Positions 21,766-36,584 of a DNA stretch of 64,000 nucleotides are shown one piece after another. Under the pieces are notes generated by a model that saw nothing but the letters and a program-made list of their open reading frames with translations, did not search any database and had not been told where the DNA came from. The position numbers and the translations under genes were made by a program. How positions within the stretch are numbered: position 1 is the first letter of the stretch; each line of letters opens with the position of its first letter. Origin of the DNA: Rosa chinensis (lineage: Eukaryota; Streptophyta; Magnoliopsida; Rosales; Rosaceae); assembly GCF_002994745.2 (NCBI RefSeq), contig NC_037094.1:26761001-26825000 (forward strand). The letters run 5' to 3'.

Positions 21766-23264
21766 TGATAGGAGCATTATATGCGACGCTTTAAATGTTT
21801 ATCTTCTCACATTTTGCTAAGTTATTCTCACATTATCATTTCTAACTTAGTTTAGTGTGTTTAGGTACATTTGAGCTACAAACGAAGAAAATAAGCTATA
21901 GAAAGCAAGAAATGAAAGAATTGAAGGCAAGGAGGAAATGAGGTGCATAAATGATTAAGAAATGAAGAAATGGAGTATTCCGGATCCTATTAGGAAAATG
22001 AATCACAGTTGAAGTAGGAATCCTGTGGCATGAGGAGTCCTGATGATACTAGGAAACCTGAGGGCAATAGGAGACAATGTGGCTTCATGATGACTCTAGA
22101 AGATAAAAGATATTTTGGCAAAATATCTCTACAAGATAAGAGATATTTTGGCAATAAAAGAGTTCTAATTCAATTTGGATTTTACAATCTAGAAGAGATA
22201 TTTTGGCAAAAAGATGGAGTCCTAATTCAATTTAGCTTCTACAACATAGAAAAGATATTTTGGAGAAGGAATAGTACTCCTAATTCAATTTGATTTCTAC
22301 TTACTTTTGGAGGATTTCTATTGGTAGAAGAAGTAGAGAAATATCATGACACCAAGGCTATGTTGAGCAATATAAATAGGAAAGAGTTAGACATCAAAAA
22401 TCATATCTCAAAGTTTCGGCCTGCTTCCTTTGAAACCGTGAAGCAAGCTCTATCATCTCCATCACATCCTTACCGTAGCCTCCATCCTCTTGAAGTTCAT
22501 CTTGCGTTCTTGAAGTTTTTCAAAAGTGTATCCATGTTCATCTTTATTTTTCTTTCGGTTTCCTATGTTTGTAATTTAGAACATCTTCTTGTTTTGTTTT
22601 GTTGGATTCGAAACTTTGTAAGATTAAAGCTTATATAGTTGAATTTAGTTTTTGAACCATGAAGCATGTGTTAACGTTTTAGATTACAAATTGCGATTTC
22701 AAGGTATGTCTATGAATGATTCTTGGCTTTGTGCTTCAATTTGTCCTTTATGTGTTTTATGTTCTTTGGTTACAAACTTAGAATTAAATGCATGTAATTG
22801 TTTCTAGATTAAGATAATAGCGTTCTAGGTCTTAATTCACAGGTAGAAAACATATTAACTCAAGTAAATCAATGATGAGTTTTGCATACTTGTATGGCAT
22901 TCCAACTTGTGTGTTTTACTTAAATCAATCACACTTCCACAATTGCTTAATGCTTTATATGTGTTATTGTTAGTATGTAGCATTCTATGAATAGCAATGC
23001 ACGTTTAATAGGCTTAGTAATGGTGCGTTCATCTTGCTAAGTAATTAACAGAAGTACTAATAAGAACTTTGTATGCGTTCATCTCTGTTCTTGATTGATT
23101 TTTTTCTATGACATATTTTGATTCATGATTTGTGTTTGATAACTTGTTTAACATGTTAATGGTTATTAATTAAATCTCTACTATCTCTGTTCACCCATTT
23201 CTATGTTGATTCTTGTTTTGATTGATCAATTAGATTAGATTCTAATTCAAATACCTTAAAACCC

Positions 23265-23312
<48 letters not shown>

Positions 23313-23510
23313 TTCCTAAATATTTGTGTACATAAATTTATATTTCGTTGTATTCTTTGATTTTAATTTCGTATATTTTGTTTATAATACTCATTTGTTT
23401 GACGTAAATTTATAGGAGTACCCTCAATCTCCGGATAGAACGATCCCTACTTGCATTATACTAACAATTGACAACAGGGTTAATTTTGAGCACTCAATCC
23501 GAGCGCATCA
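21766..23510. mobile_element. Solo LTR, probably Ty3/gypsy (1745 bp)
   Basis: It starts TGATAGGAGC and ends GAGCGCATCA. A perfect CCATA duplication flanks it (21761-21765 and 23511-23515). Near the right end it carries GAACGATCCCTACTTGCATT, a phrase also present in the gypsy-type LTR end at 50440-50480. Inside are tandem units around AGATATTTTGGCA (22099-22265) and an (AT)n run at about 23268-23308. No internal retroviral genes are present. Unequal recombination between two LTRs is the usual origin. It splits the SNF2-RING pseudogene between its ATPase and RING parts. Confidence 0.9.
23267..23310. repeat. (AT)n microsatellite
   Basis: About 21 uninterrupted AT units inside the solo LTR, preceded by CCCCC. 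Confidence 0.9.
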
Positions 23511-24663
23511 CCATACAAGCAAGAGGAATCTGAACAAGTCTCGCGAAGCTTATAGGAAAACTTTGCATATGCTTCAGAATCAGGCTGATGAGCATTTAGT
23601 TGAAACTGTAAACAGTCTTGACATTCACTCTCCTCAGGAGTCAACAAAATAGTCCTAGATTGTTTTGGGTGGTAACGGAAGCACATCCTTTTCTCTGCGC
23701 AAACCAATTGATACCACTATTGCCTGAAACATTAGCAAAATTGTACACATTGAGATAGTAACACGCTGAAAGCATCAACTCAATTTATTCTCATAAATAG
23801 AAGCTTCATAGAAACTGTCAACCATTTGACAGAGCTACAACAGACCAAAAGAAGATACAAAATAGGTAACAAGCTGTTACCTGCAAATGTGACAGCCCTC
23901 AATCGCATGGCTTTCTAGTTCTCTCACCAGGAATATCAAGCCACTTTAGCCATTTGGATTTAGATGCAAGTGGCTTAATGTCAAGGAATCTCATGAAAGA
24001 CAGCAGTTTATATTTTCCATTGTTGATTGGCTTTCCAGAAACAAGCCATATTCTTCTAGCCCTCAACTGAATGAATGGTTTAGCCTCATCTTCTCTCATG
24101 TTGCTAAAATGATCCGCATCATCTAACATCACTCGCCACCATCCAGTTCTTTTTAGGGGGCACCCTAGCTTAGAGATGTTTTTATACGTAGCCAACCGTC
24201 TCCGCCTCGTTATATTGGTACACATTTAATGACCCTTTCTTAGTGCTTTTTTGCATCTGTAATATCCAATCTAAGATGACAGAGCTAGAATAGACAACTA
24301 GAGTCATCTTCCTACATTCTTTCCCTACCTTCCAATTTATGTTGCCCGATATATCAATGCCCACATCATGACAAAACAAAGAAATAAGGTACAATGTTTT
24401 ACCCATTCCAATAGAATCGAAGAATATACTATCTAGCAGCTTTGAGCACACATCTACAGTTAGGTCCATGACATTGATACAAACGCCACGCCTTCGTTTC
24501 CACAGGGAAGGCAAATCCTCACGATTCTCTCTGTTGATTAGCCATCCTAAAGCTTCCTTCTGATGGGGATAGAGTTGCAAAATGATTCAAGTTGATGGTT
24601 CTACTTGATTCAAGTAAGATATGTTTATCTCATAATTTCGAGCTAAATTTCTCTCAACCTCAG

Positions 24664-25253
<590 letters not shown>

Positions 25254-25680
25254 TTTTTTATCTCTCCCAGATTTTTATTTGTATTAAGTATTTCACATTC
25301 AAGCCAAAACAGGTGAGGTGAATAGGGTCCCAACCAAAACAACAAGAGATATGTAAAAAGCAGGTCCGATTACGCCGATTCCTAATCCTAAATGGAGTGT
25401 AATGACATAGACCGATCGATCATAGAAGAAAAATTCTGACTCATTTCATTTTGATTAAGCTTCCTTCTACTATGTTCAAATCTATTTATTCCTCTATCCG
25501 TAAAGTACATTGAATGTACAGAAATGGCAACTAATTGCAGAGTTGATCTTTTGGACCTTTCAAGATAGAGTATCTCAAACCCTCCCAAATGTGGACTGAC
25601 AAAATCTATATTAACACTCAGAATACGAAAATTGAATCTCCTTAAGTTAAAGAAACTCACCGAGATGAAGCGAGGAGCTT
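25254..25680 (-). other. Sequence next to the ndhJ fragment, origin uncertain
   Basis: The minus strand holds a short run of hydrophobic residues in one frame ([16 protein letters not shown] near 25340-25400), which reads like an organelle membrane protein, and a 90-codon frame at 25388-25660. I could not name either. It may be further plastid or mitochondrial DNA joined during transfer, or a nuclear sequence. Confidence 0.3.
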
Positions 25681-25980
25681 ATTCTTCTTCAGGAAATGTT
25701 GATGACCGTTGTAATAAGCTAATCTGTAAAACTTGCACACAATCTAGGAGCTTCTTTATTTGATTGTTCGTAATTCATAAACTTGAAAAATATGAAACGA
25801 GAGTAGTGGGCCAAACAACATCTGAATTTCAGCCCACAATACTGAAATACTCGTTTTCTTTTTATCTTTTTTGCAATAAGTCTTTTTTCTTTTCCTTTTT
25901 TTTTTTATGAGAACGAGAGATTACAACTTGAAACCCCTAGAACAACCTAAACTAAATTGATCAAAATTGAAGGCGCTAAG

Positions 25981-26902
25981 TAGAGGTGGCAAACGGGCCG
26001 GCCCGGCCCATTTTAAGCGGGCTTAGTCGTGCTTCGTGCCCTGCTTGGGCCGGCCCATTTATTATCATGTCGGGCTCGTGCCGGCCCATTTACTTAAATA
26101 TTAAGCCAGGCCCAGCCTATGGCCCGAGTCCATATCGTGTCGGGCCGTGCTCGTGCCGGGTCAATAACGGGCCGTGCTCGTGCCTACCCACTATAAAATA
26201 TGATTTTAAAATCTTAATTTGAACAAATAAAAATTAATTTTGTTTAACTATTTAGAAAATTAAAATAAATTAAGTTCTACAACGTTTTTCTTAATCTTAG
26301 CTTTTTAAGATTAGATTTCTAATAATTTTTATGTTCCACTATAAGAAAGAAAGGAAAAAAAAACTCAAAATATATTGTTTTTAGTATATTATTGTGAGAT
26401 TAATCTTTATTAATATACTAAATCATCTATAATTCTTTCCTTCATTCTATAGTTTTTATTTTTCTTTTTCTTTTTTTCCCTTCATTCTATAGTTGTATTA
26501 TTATGAGATTAGTTTTTATTAATAAACATATATTTAATATTTAGAAAAAATACTTATGTCAAAACAAGGATATAATGTTTTGTTTCATTATTTTGACAAT
26601 ATAAAAGAAAGCATTGGTGGAATTGTCATGAAATTTTAAATAAAAATGTTTCATATTCAAATCTCATCATTGTAGTTTTTAAATATTTTTAAAAACAAAA
26701 TGAAATTTTGTGTTTGTAACGGGCCGGCCCACTATATCGTGCTCGGGCCGTGCCGGGCCCATTACGGGCTCGGGCCGAGCCAATGGGCCAATATTCTTAG
26801 GCCCAGCCCGACCCGTTATTCTAACATGCTCGGGTCGTGCCGGGCCACTAACTGCCTTGGGCCGTGCCGTGCTCGTGCTTAGTGGCCCGTTTGCCACCTC
26901 TA
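25981..26902. mobile_element. Non-autonomous hAT element with GGGCC-rich ends (922 bp)
   Basis: Terminal inverted repeats start TAGAGGTGGCAAACGGGCC at both ends. The flanking 8 bp are GCGCTAAG (25973-25980) and GAGCTAAG (26903-26910), identical except for one base; 8 bp is the hAT size. Both subterminal regions, about 200 bp each, are packed with GGGCC/GGCCC and GTGCCGGGC motifs, in contrast with the AT-rich middle. It has no coding sequence. It lies in the 3' part of the LINE remnant. Confidence 0.88.
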
Positions 26903-27623
26903 GAGCTAAGCGCGGACATTGGCGACTTCTTGACCCAAATAGTCGGATTAGCAGCATTATGTCCAAGGCTTGTTATTGCATCTGCCACAAAGTTTGCTTC
27001 ACTAGGAACAAAGTTGGCCGCCATGATGTGGATATCCTTGAAGAGAATTCGAAGCCTCTTGGGGGCGGGGGGGTGTAAACTTTGTTGATTGAGTCGATAA
27101 CTAGCTTGGAATCCCCTTTGACAAAGTTTTTTTTTTTTTTTTTACACTCATTACACATGGCATGATAAAGTCCATCTCTTACGGCGCTGCATTCAGCAAC
27201 AGGTACAGAGGAGAAACTAATTTTTCCAGTCCCAGCCATAATAGGAAGGCCTTCATGATCTCTAATGATAAAACCCGCAACAGCTTTCTTTGGAGCCATC
27301 AAAGTTTAATTTATCAAAATGGCGAGGGGGAGGAAGCCATCTAATAACTGTAGCATGATACGGCCGGACAGTTGTTGATATTAATAGAAGACCTAACATG
27401 GTTGCTTGGATTATGCCTTCTATAATTGTCATCAATGAAGGCTGCAGCATGAACAACTAAGGTTGGAAGAGTGGGAGCTCTTCTGAAAATAAGTTTATTT
27501 CGAGCTTCCTAGATTTTCCAACACAGAAGGATGTGATTTTCAGTGCTGGATTTTTGAGTTTCCTTCCTAAACAAGGAAAGAAACCAATCATCAGAAGAAT
27601 GTAAATCATTAGCATTAATAGAA

Positions 27624-29195
<1,572 letters not shown>

Positions 29196-29330
29196 TAATA
29201 GAATCCGTTAAATTCCAATTATCCATAGCAAAGCTGGTGAAGAAAAGATGATTAATATCTTCTACCCCTGAATTGCAAAAAGCACAATTAGGATCAATAG
29301 TTCTGGAACTTTTCTCATTCTGATTTATAT

Positions 29331-29781
29331 TACTAACTTATTACTTTTGGTGAAAATCACTTAGTTGAGGTTGATGAAATAATTCTTTTAAGGGGAATTA
29401 TAGTTTTATTAATCATATCAAATGGTTAATGGTCTATAATCTTTAGCTTGGTTTTGAGAGTAATGAGAATGAAAAATTATTGGGCGAAGAAATGATATTG
29501 GAAAATGATTGAGCTAAAGTAATGAGACACTGTTGAGAAATTTTATTGGGCCAAGATAATTCTGAATATCTTACTTCTTATCTGTGATTGGGTTTGAATG
29601 TTCAGTGGCAAATTTTATAATTTTATGAAACTTTAATGTTTATTCCAGAAACGTCATGTTAATTAATGGTCTGCACGTGGTAGTGACTTTGTGCATGGCT
29701 CTTGGACCAGTGGACTTTACCTTATTGGTCATTACCTCTAAAAACTTTGCCCTCTTTTCTTTTCTACAATTATATCCAATA
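29331..29781. other. Intergenic, nothing recognised
   Basis: AT-rich sequence between the LINE remnant and the second PRP38 pseudogene. It shows no similarity to the sequence upstream of PRP38 copy 1, so shared homology begins at about the ATG. Confidence 0.4.
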
Positions 29782-29947
29782 ATGGCGAAGAGCATACATG
29801 GAACAAAACCAGAGAAACTGGTGCCGAAAATTGTTCGGACCAAGATACGCGTGATGAGTTATTGGAAGGAGCATCCCTTGGGTTGATAGCCGAAACCCTA
29901 CTGGATAAAGCCACACAGCTGGACCACACAGGTGGGACATTCGGATG

Positions 29948-30915
29948 AAAGGAGTAGCTACACACAGGCTCCGAGGGGCTACAGCCCACCCCAAATTTTG
30001 AAAAAACGTTAATTTGTAGCTTAATTTTAGTTTAAAAAATTAAATATTAAAAAGTAACCCACCCCAAATTTCTAAACTTAGCCCATATATTAGTTTTTTT
30101 TTTTTTGTCATATATATGTTATCTCTTTGCTTGAAGTATTTTATTGTATTTTTTTTTATCTATTATGCTTTAAGAGGGATACTCACATCAAAAGCTTGCT
30201 TTTTTTAGGTAAATTAGGTTAGAAAAAGAGTTGGTTGAAATTATGATACAGATTCAATAATTAAAGATTTTCAGTTCTATTCAAGAGCGCATGATAAAAT
30301 ATGAATAGGTATGTTTTTTAGTCTTAGACTTTTGTTATCGAAATTCTATCAAATGTTTTAATATTGATTTTTTTGATCAATTAGCTATTTGATTATTTGA
30401 TATGTATTTAATATATGGGATAAAGCTATGATATGTTAACATTTCTTATACATCAACTATTTTTACCACTATGAAGACTCATTCCACATTGTAGAATTTC
30501 CATAATAGGATAAAGCTATGATATGTTAACATTTCTTATACATCAACTATTTTTACCACTATGAAGACTCATTGTACCACTTTAAAGACTCATTTTACCA
30601 CTTGAGAATTCATGTGCCAACTAAGAAAATTTACCACTTTAAGGATTCATGTTACCACTTTGAAGACTAATATTATTATTTTGAGGACTCATTTTATGAT
30701 TTTAAGGTAATTATATGTATGTCATACATGCATTAACACATTGTAGAATTTCCATAATATATGATGAGGTTTAATTTAACTATTTAAGGAGGAAATCAAA
30801 CATGTTACTTGTAAAAGTTAAAAAAAGAATTTAAGCATTAATAAACTTTTATTAAATTTTTTTTAAAATTTTTTTTTTTAGCCCACCCCATTTCAAAATC
30901 CTAGATCCGCCATTG
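29948..30915. mobile_element. 968 bp insertion with 9 bp target duplication in PRP38 copy 2
   Basis: ATTCGGATG stands on both sides (29939-29947 and 30916-30924), and removing the insert makes the flanking sequence continuous with copy 1. The ends are not clear inverted repeats: left AAAGGAGTAGCTACACAC, right CTAGATCCGCCATTG. Both subterminal regions carry GCCCACCCCA (left at about 29987, right at about 30883), a motif common at the ends of plant hAT/MULE-like elements. The 9 bp duplication favours a MULE. It has no coding capacity. Confidence 0.7.
30418..30575. repeat. 90 bp tandem duplication
   Basis: GGATAAAGCTATGATATG starts at 30418 and again at 30508, and about 68 bases after each start are identical. 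It lies inside the 968 bp insertion. Confidence 0.85.
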
Positions 30916-31601
30916 ATTCGGATGTAACAGAAAGTCCACACCCTTCCTATGCCTGGTATTGAAGATGCTTCAGCTTCAACCTGAGAAGGCGATCGTGCTA
31001 GAGTTCATCAACAACGAGCCCTTCAAGTACGTCAGGGTACGTACTCGGAGCATTTTACTTGCGGCTCACGGCTACAGAGATTGATGTTTACCAACGCCTG
31101 GAGCCCTTGTTCAATGATTGTCGAAAGCTGATCGAGGAGGAAATTGGCTGATGGAGCCTTTGCTTTGACACATATGGACGAGGTTGTGGAGGAGCTTCTG
31201 ACGAGTGAGTACTGGTGTGACATTTTCTTGCCGAGGAATAAGAAGAGAGAGACTATGTGGTCGGCTGGTTGCTTGGTTTGTTGGAACCTAGGAAAAGTAC
31301 TTTGGAGGACGAAGGCTTGGAGGAGGAGAGGGTGTTGAACGAATATTATCAAACTAGGAGGAGGAGAAGTACGCGTACGAGTAGGGAAAAAGCTGAGGCT
31401 AGGCGCCATGAACGGGACCAGAAAAGAGACGACTATCACCGTTTAGTTCTTCAAAATAGAGACCTAGGAGGGGATGTCATCAATGGTTTCCTAGTCCAGG
31501 TAGAAATCACGAGAATCATCAAAAGGATGGGATAGACAGCCAAATATTGCTGCATCCAACAGGATCCGGGCAGCTTTTGGGATGAACCCCCTCGAGGTGT
31601 A

Positions 31602-32206
31602 TGTAGTCATTGCTTCGGCTGGTTAATTAGTTGCCTAGTTCACCATGTTAAATACACGTCTTTCAGTATCTTATCTATGACCTTAATCCTTAAATATTGC
31701 TTACCACTCTTATCTATATTTTGCTACGCCTCCCTACCTTTACTATGCAGTATGCACTACATTTAATTCTTCGATTTTGAGAATAAATTGCAACACAAGA
31801 TGGCGGTTTTTTTGTTTGTTATATATGCTATCAGAGGAAAATATCTAACAACTCTAGCTTATATATATAGTCAGTCCAGTTAGTGTACTACAGTACTAGT
31901 ACTAATACGTCCAGAGTGAAGGTTCATTCGTTGCCTTCTCATCGACATTGTAAATCTTGCATTCTGTTAGGAGCAGATTTAGCTCCACTGGTTTTAAATT
32001 ATCTGCTGTAAATTCCTTCCTTGTTAACAATTGGAACATCCGTCATTGCTAATTGCTATTCGGGGTGTTTCCTTCATTGGTCGTATGATCATGTCCCATA
32101 ACTAGAATATCTTAGATTGCTTTAACTTTTTAAGATGAGTTCAAACAACCAAACAAATTCAGACGCAGCTTCTGCAAGTACCTTTTGAGATGTGGAAAGG
32201 CCAAGG
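31602..32206 (+). repeat. 3' flank of PRP38 copy 2, left half
   Basis: It matches 18905-19467 of copy 1. It is cut by the copia insertion at 32212 and resumes at 39215-39283. Confidence 0.75.
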
Positions 32207-32211
32207 TCAAG

Positions 32212-32687
32212 TGTAAAACTAATTTACAAACAAGCTCACACAATTACATGTTCATCATTAACTTTAAACATACCATTGACGTCATAAGTAGAAGCCATTG
32301 CTGTAGCTACAAAAACAAGGATGAAGACGAGGTTGAAGTCTTATGCTATTCACCAACTGTAGCTTCTGAATGGGCAGAACACAATGCTTGTAGACGGTGG
32401 TGATAACAGGGACCTTAACCTCTTATTTATACAAGTTCAAGTCCTAGGAATTCTCCCATAAAGATTTTCCTTGAAGAACAAGACTTGTATCTTAGATTCC
32501 TAATGCATCACAGTTTAGGACTTTCTTGTAGTCGAATTAGTGGATTCCTAATCCAATGCTAAATACACTATCCATTTGATATCTAGGTTGATTCTTTTCC
32601 AAATCCATGTTATATTCGATTTAATGTATTTAATGGTTTCCTAGTTACTCTAGGATAACTTGTGATGAGTCCACTTTTGATCTAACA
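32212..32687 (-). repeat. 3' LTR of the 7.0 kb copia element
   Basis: The plus-strand reading runs TGTAAAACTAATT to GATCTAACA. Confidence 0.93.
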
Positions 32688-33319
32688 ATCTCCCACTTGG
32701 ACTATCACTGGTTATCAAAGGCAACCAAAACTGAATAACATCAACTCGTTTACAACCAACTGAAGTGTGCACCAGAATAAGGAAAAGTCTCAAAATCCAT
32801 TCAGCATGGTCAAGACACAGTAGCTTATGCAGAGCAAGGAAAAACATACACTTTAACAAAAATGCAGCACTTCTAGACCACTAACACAAGCTCCTGCATT
32901 CCACATATGCTATTAAAACAAATGATGCAGTATATGAACATCGTGTATTACTAGAAGATCATATACTTAAATGGTCCAACTGAATGTTTCAAAATGAAAC
33001 TCAAGCAAAACTGAAAACACTGATGGTCTTAATGCTTGTACTTTAAACTGAAGGAACATGTTCAATGAAAATACAAGACCATCTGTCATTTAGGTAAATC
33101 AAGAACACAAAACAAAGGTTGCACAGAATTTTAATAAAATTGCAGTAACACAACTTGAATGAAATACCTCGAGAATTTTATTGATAATCAAAATTCAATA
33201 ATACATAAAGTTGTGATGATGGATAAACTGATAATCACAACTACCAAAAACTTACAAGAACTCAGAAAATACAAAACTCATAAAAATTTGCTCTTAACTA
33301 AATTAGGCTCCCACTGAAC
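32688..33319 (-). other. Untranslated 3' region of the 7.0 kb copia element
   Basis: About 630 bp between the RNase H stop and the 3' LTR; no conserved frame. The purine tract sits at its end next to the LTR. Confidence 0.6.
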
Positions 33320-36300
33320 TCAAGATTCTAAACTAGGCAAAACACCAATGTTCTCAATATGCTTTTTGAAGGCTGCAACTGACAATCCCTTGGTGAAGGG
33401 ATCTGCAAGCTGAGAGTCTGTGCTTATACTCAATACTAAAATTTCTCCATGCTTGACTCTCTCTCTCACACTGTAATACTTGAGGTCAATATGCTTTGAG
33501 TTATTTGACCTTTTACTGTTTTTACTGAAGAACACAACTGCCTCATTGTCACAATGAATTACAAGAGCATCTGAAACTATATGACTTAAAATCCTAGTTT
33601 GCATCAGAAAATTTCTAATCCATAGCCCTTCACACATTCCTTCATATACTGCAATAAATTCTGCCTGCATTGTAGATGTGACAAAGGTTTGTTTCATAGT
33701 CTTCCAGGCAACAGCCCCTCCTGCAAGCATAAAAACATACCCACAAGTCGATTTCTTGGAATCAGGATAATTTCCTGCAAAGTCTGAGTCTGTGTATCCT
33801 ACACGCTTCAATTTCTCCATCTGTCTATACACAAGCATGTGGTTTTTAGTCCTTTGCAAGTACCTGAGTACTTTCTTTCCAGCTACCCAGTGTTCATGAA
33901 CTGGATTAGACTGAAACCTAGAAAGAATACTAATTGCAAAAGACAAATCAGGTCTAGTGCAGACCTGAGCATACATTAGGCTGCCAACAAGCCTTGCATA
34001 AGGCTTGGATTCCATATCCACCTTTTCTACTTCATTCTTTGGACTTTGTTTCTTAGTGAGCTTATCTCCCTTAGACATTGGAACTTCCCCTGATGCACAA
34101 GTCTCCATGCCAAATCTTTTCAGAATTTTAGCAATATAGTTTTTGCTGAGATAATCCTAGCAAACCTTGTGCTCTATCTCTTATAATTTCTATTCCTAAT
34201 ACATATGATGCCTCACCTAAATCTTCATGTCAAAATTCTTTGACAGAAAGGCTTTGGTTTCTTTTAGTAGCTTTAAATTGCTACTGGCCAACAAAATGTC
34301 ATCAACATAAAGTACCAGAAATATAAATTGGTTTTCAGATGTTTTGAGATAAACACACTCATCCACTAAGTTCTCAGTGAACCCAAAAGAAGAAATCACA
34401 GAGTCAAACTTCTTATAGCACTGTCTAGAGGCTTGTTTTAAACCATAAATAGATTTTCTTAACTTGCAGACTAAATCTTCTGTTCCTGGTTCTATAAACC
34501 CTTCAGGCTGCTTCATGTAAATAACCTCGTCGAGCTCTCCATTCAAGAAGGCTGTCTTGACGTCCATCTGGTGTAGCTCCATGTCAAACTGAGCTACAAG
34601 TGCCATGATGATCCTAAAAGAGTCTTTGGTTGAAACTGGGGAAAAGGTTTCAGTAAAATCAATACCTCCTTTTGTGTGAAACTCTTGGAAACTAACCTAA
34701 CTTTATGTCTCTCAATATTCCCATTTGCATCTCTCTTGGTTTTAAACACCCATTTGCATCCTATAGCCTTTTGTTTGGGGTCAGGTTTCACCAAGTCCCA
34801 AACTGTATTGTGGTTCATGGACTCAATCTTAGCTTCCATAGCTTGTTTCCACTCACTTGACTGACTGCTTTCAATAGCTTGATTGAAAGTGACTGGATCA
34901 TTGTCATCTGCAAGATCAATTTCAACTTCATGTTCTTGCAAATAAACAATGTAGTCCGAATCTTCCCCCCCCCCCAAAGTTGGTTTCCTTGCTCTATGAG
35001 ACCTTCTTAATTAGGGATTTTGATTTTGTTATGGTTCTGCAGGCTGATCTTGAGGTTCTACAGGCTGTGGTTGATCATCTTGTGCATTTTGAGTTTCTGG
35101 AACACTAATGATTGCTAATGTATCATGAACTATAGGCAATATACTTTCAGTATGCTCATTTTCCACAATTTCTTCAAATTTTGAAGATAAATCTTCAAAA
35201 CTTGTATTATGAATTTTCTCATCCAAAAATTTTACTTGATGTATTTCAAAAATTCTTGGTGAGTGTTGAGCTGCATAAACTTTATAGCCTTTTGATTTTT
35301 TAGGATAACCTATAAAATAGCAACTTATATTTTTAGGATCAAGCTTGTTAATGTTTGGATTGTAAATTCTAGCTTCTGTTGGGCATCCCCATACATGACA
35401 ATGGTGAACGCTAGGTTTTCTGCCACACCATAACTCAAAAGCAATTTTCTCTATAGCTTTACTAGGTGTTCTATGGTAAACGTAGTTTGCAGTCCTCAAA
35501 GCCTCACCCCATAAGAACCTAGGTATGCCTGTTGTGCACATCATGCTCCTGACCATATTCAAAAGTGTCCTATTCTTTCTCTCAGCCACACCATTTTGCT
35601 GAGGATTATATGGGGTGGTATATTGAGTCTTGATGCCTTGTTCTTGCAGAAAAAAAAGCAAAAGGACCCTTTTGTTGTCCACTCTCAGTGTATTTTCCAT
35701 GAAATTCACCACCTCTATCTGACCTAACAGTTTTGATTTTCTTTTCTAGTTGTTTTTCTACTTCAGCCTTAAATATCTAAAAAGCTTTAAGTGCTTGAGA
35801 TTTTTCTGAAAGTAGATAAACATAACAATATCTAGAAAAGTCATCGATGAAAGTTATGAAATACACATTTTCATAGATTGTTTGAGTTCTAAATGGACCA
35901 CAAATGTCAGTATGTATGAGCTCTAAAAGTGCTTGGCTTCTATATGCAGTCTTTTTTCTTAAGTTAGTTATCTTTCCCTTAAAACATTCAACACAATCTT
36001 GTAAATCATAAAAGTCAAGTTCATTCAGGATATTGTTCTTAACCAAAATTTTCAATCTCTCTTTTGATATGTGGCCAAGTCTTCTATGCCACAGATATGC
36101 AGACTTGTCATTGCATTTAGTTCTTTTAACACCAGTTAAAGTGTTACTCGATGTGTTATTATTTTCAACAAGAGAAATTTCTTGTTGACTGTGTGAACAA
36201 TTTAACTGCAGGTAATCATTCAATATAACACCAGAACCAATTTGAACTGAATCTTTAGAAATAATAATTCCATTATTGTCAATAAGAAGTCTACATCCAG

Positions 36301-36560
36301 ATTTAACCAAAAGAGAAACTGTAACTAAATTTCTTCTCATGGAAGGTACATAATAAACATTATCCAAAACTAACAACTTTCCTAAACCAAGATCTAATTT
36401 TAAGGTTCCAATAGCCTTGACTACCACTCTCATGCCATTGCCTACACACAGGTTTACTTCATCACTTCTTGGGACTCTCTTCCTTATGAATCCCTGCAGA
36501 GAATTAGTAATATGTAAGGGGCTTCCTGAATCAATCCACCAGTTTTTGGTTCAACATTAA
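33320..36560 (-). pseudogene. copia pol with few lesions (PR, IN, RT, RNase H)
   Basis: The protease motif WWIDSGSP is near 36540. GAG-pre-integrase (LWHRRLGHISKERL) and the integrase core (HTDICGP, then SDRGGEF) follow to about 35700, with the later integrase part to 35029. RT runs from about 34977 (WKQAMEAKIESM) through VKTAFLNGEL and the catalytic YVDD near 34300. RNase H (33320-34108) ends with ADPFTKGL. Visible lesions are an in-frame TAG after SQALKAF (about 35777), a one-base frameshift in a T-run near 35650, a stop at 35029 before a G-run, a frameshift near 34600 and another break at about 34110-34215. So it is recently inserted but inactive. Confidence 0.9.
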
Positions 36561-36584
36561 CTAATTAATTTCTAAAGAAAACAG

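Larger units (their letters stand above)
20943..24663 (-). pseudogene. SMARCA3/RAD5-like SNF2-RING ATPase pseudogene
   Basis: In minus-strand order the pieces are: MQLYPHQKEALGWLINREN (helicase start, 24182-24580), a decayed Walker A (DSIGMGKTLYL) and LVVYSSSVILDWI. Next is WWRVMLDDADH, where active enzymes have DEAH, and IWLVSGKPINNGKY (23899-24225). Then come a short piece at 23480-23707 and a broken RING (EAEDCVIC ... VTCPMCRTPV, 21207-21520) with a frameshift between its halves. Last are the helicase C parts SVAFSQFKTSM and PTVLLANLKSTDEESINLT (20943-21425). Family members are DNA-repair and chromatin ATPases with E3 ligase activity. The altered DEAH box, frameshifts and a 1.7 kb LTR insertion show this copy is dead. 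Confidence 0.85.
29782..31601 (+). pseudogene. PRP38-like pseudogene, copy 2, split by an insertion
   Basis: It starts MAKSIHGTKPEKLVPKIVRT, lacking the six or so residues after MAN that copy 1 keeps. After an insertion at 29948-30915 it resumes with KMLQLQPEK-type sequence, FVLGAFYL-type sequence, ELLTSEYWCDIFLPR, LEPRKSTLED and GMNPLEV. It has several stops and frameshifts, different from those of copy 1. Like copy 1 it has no introns. Some stretches here are closer to a normal PRP38 than copy 1, and others are worse, so neither copy is simply derived from the other in its present state. Confidence 0.85.
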
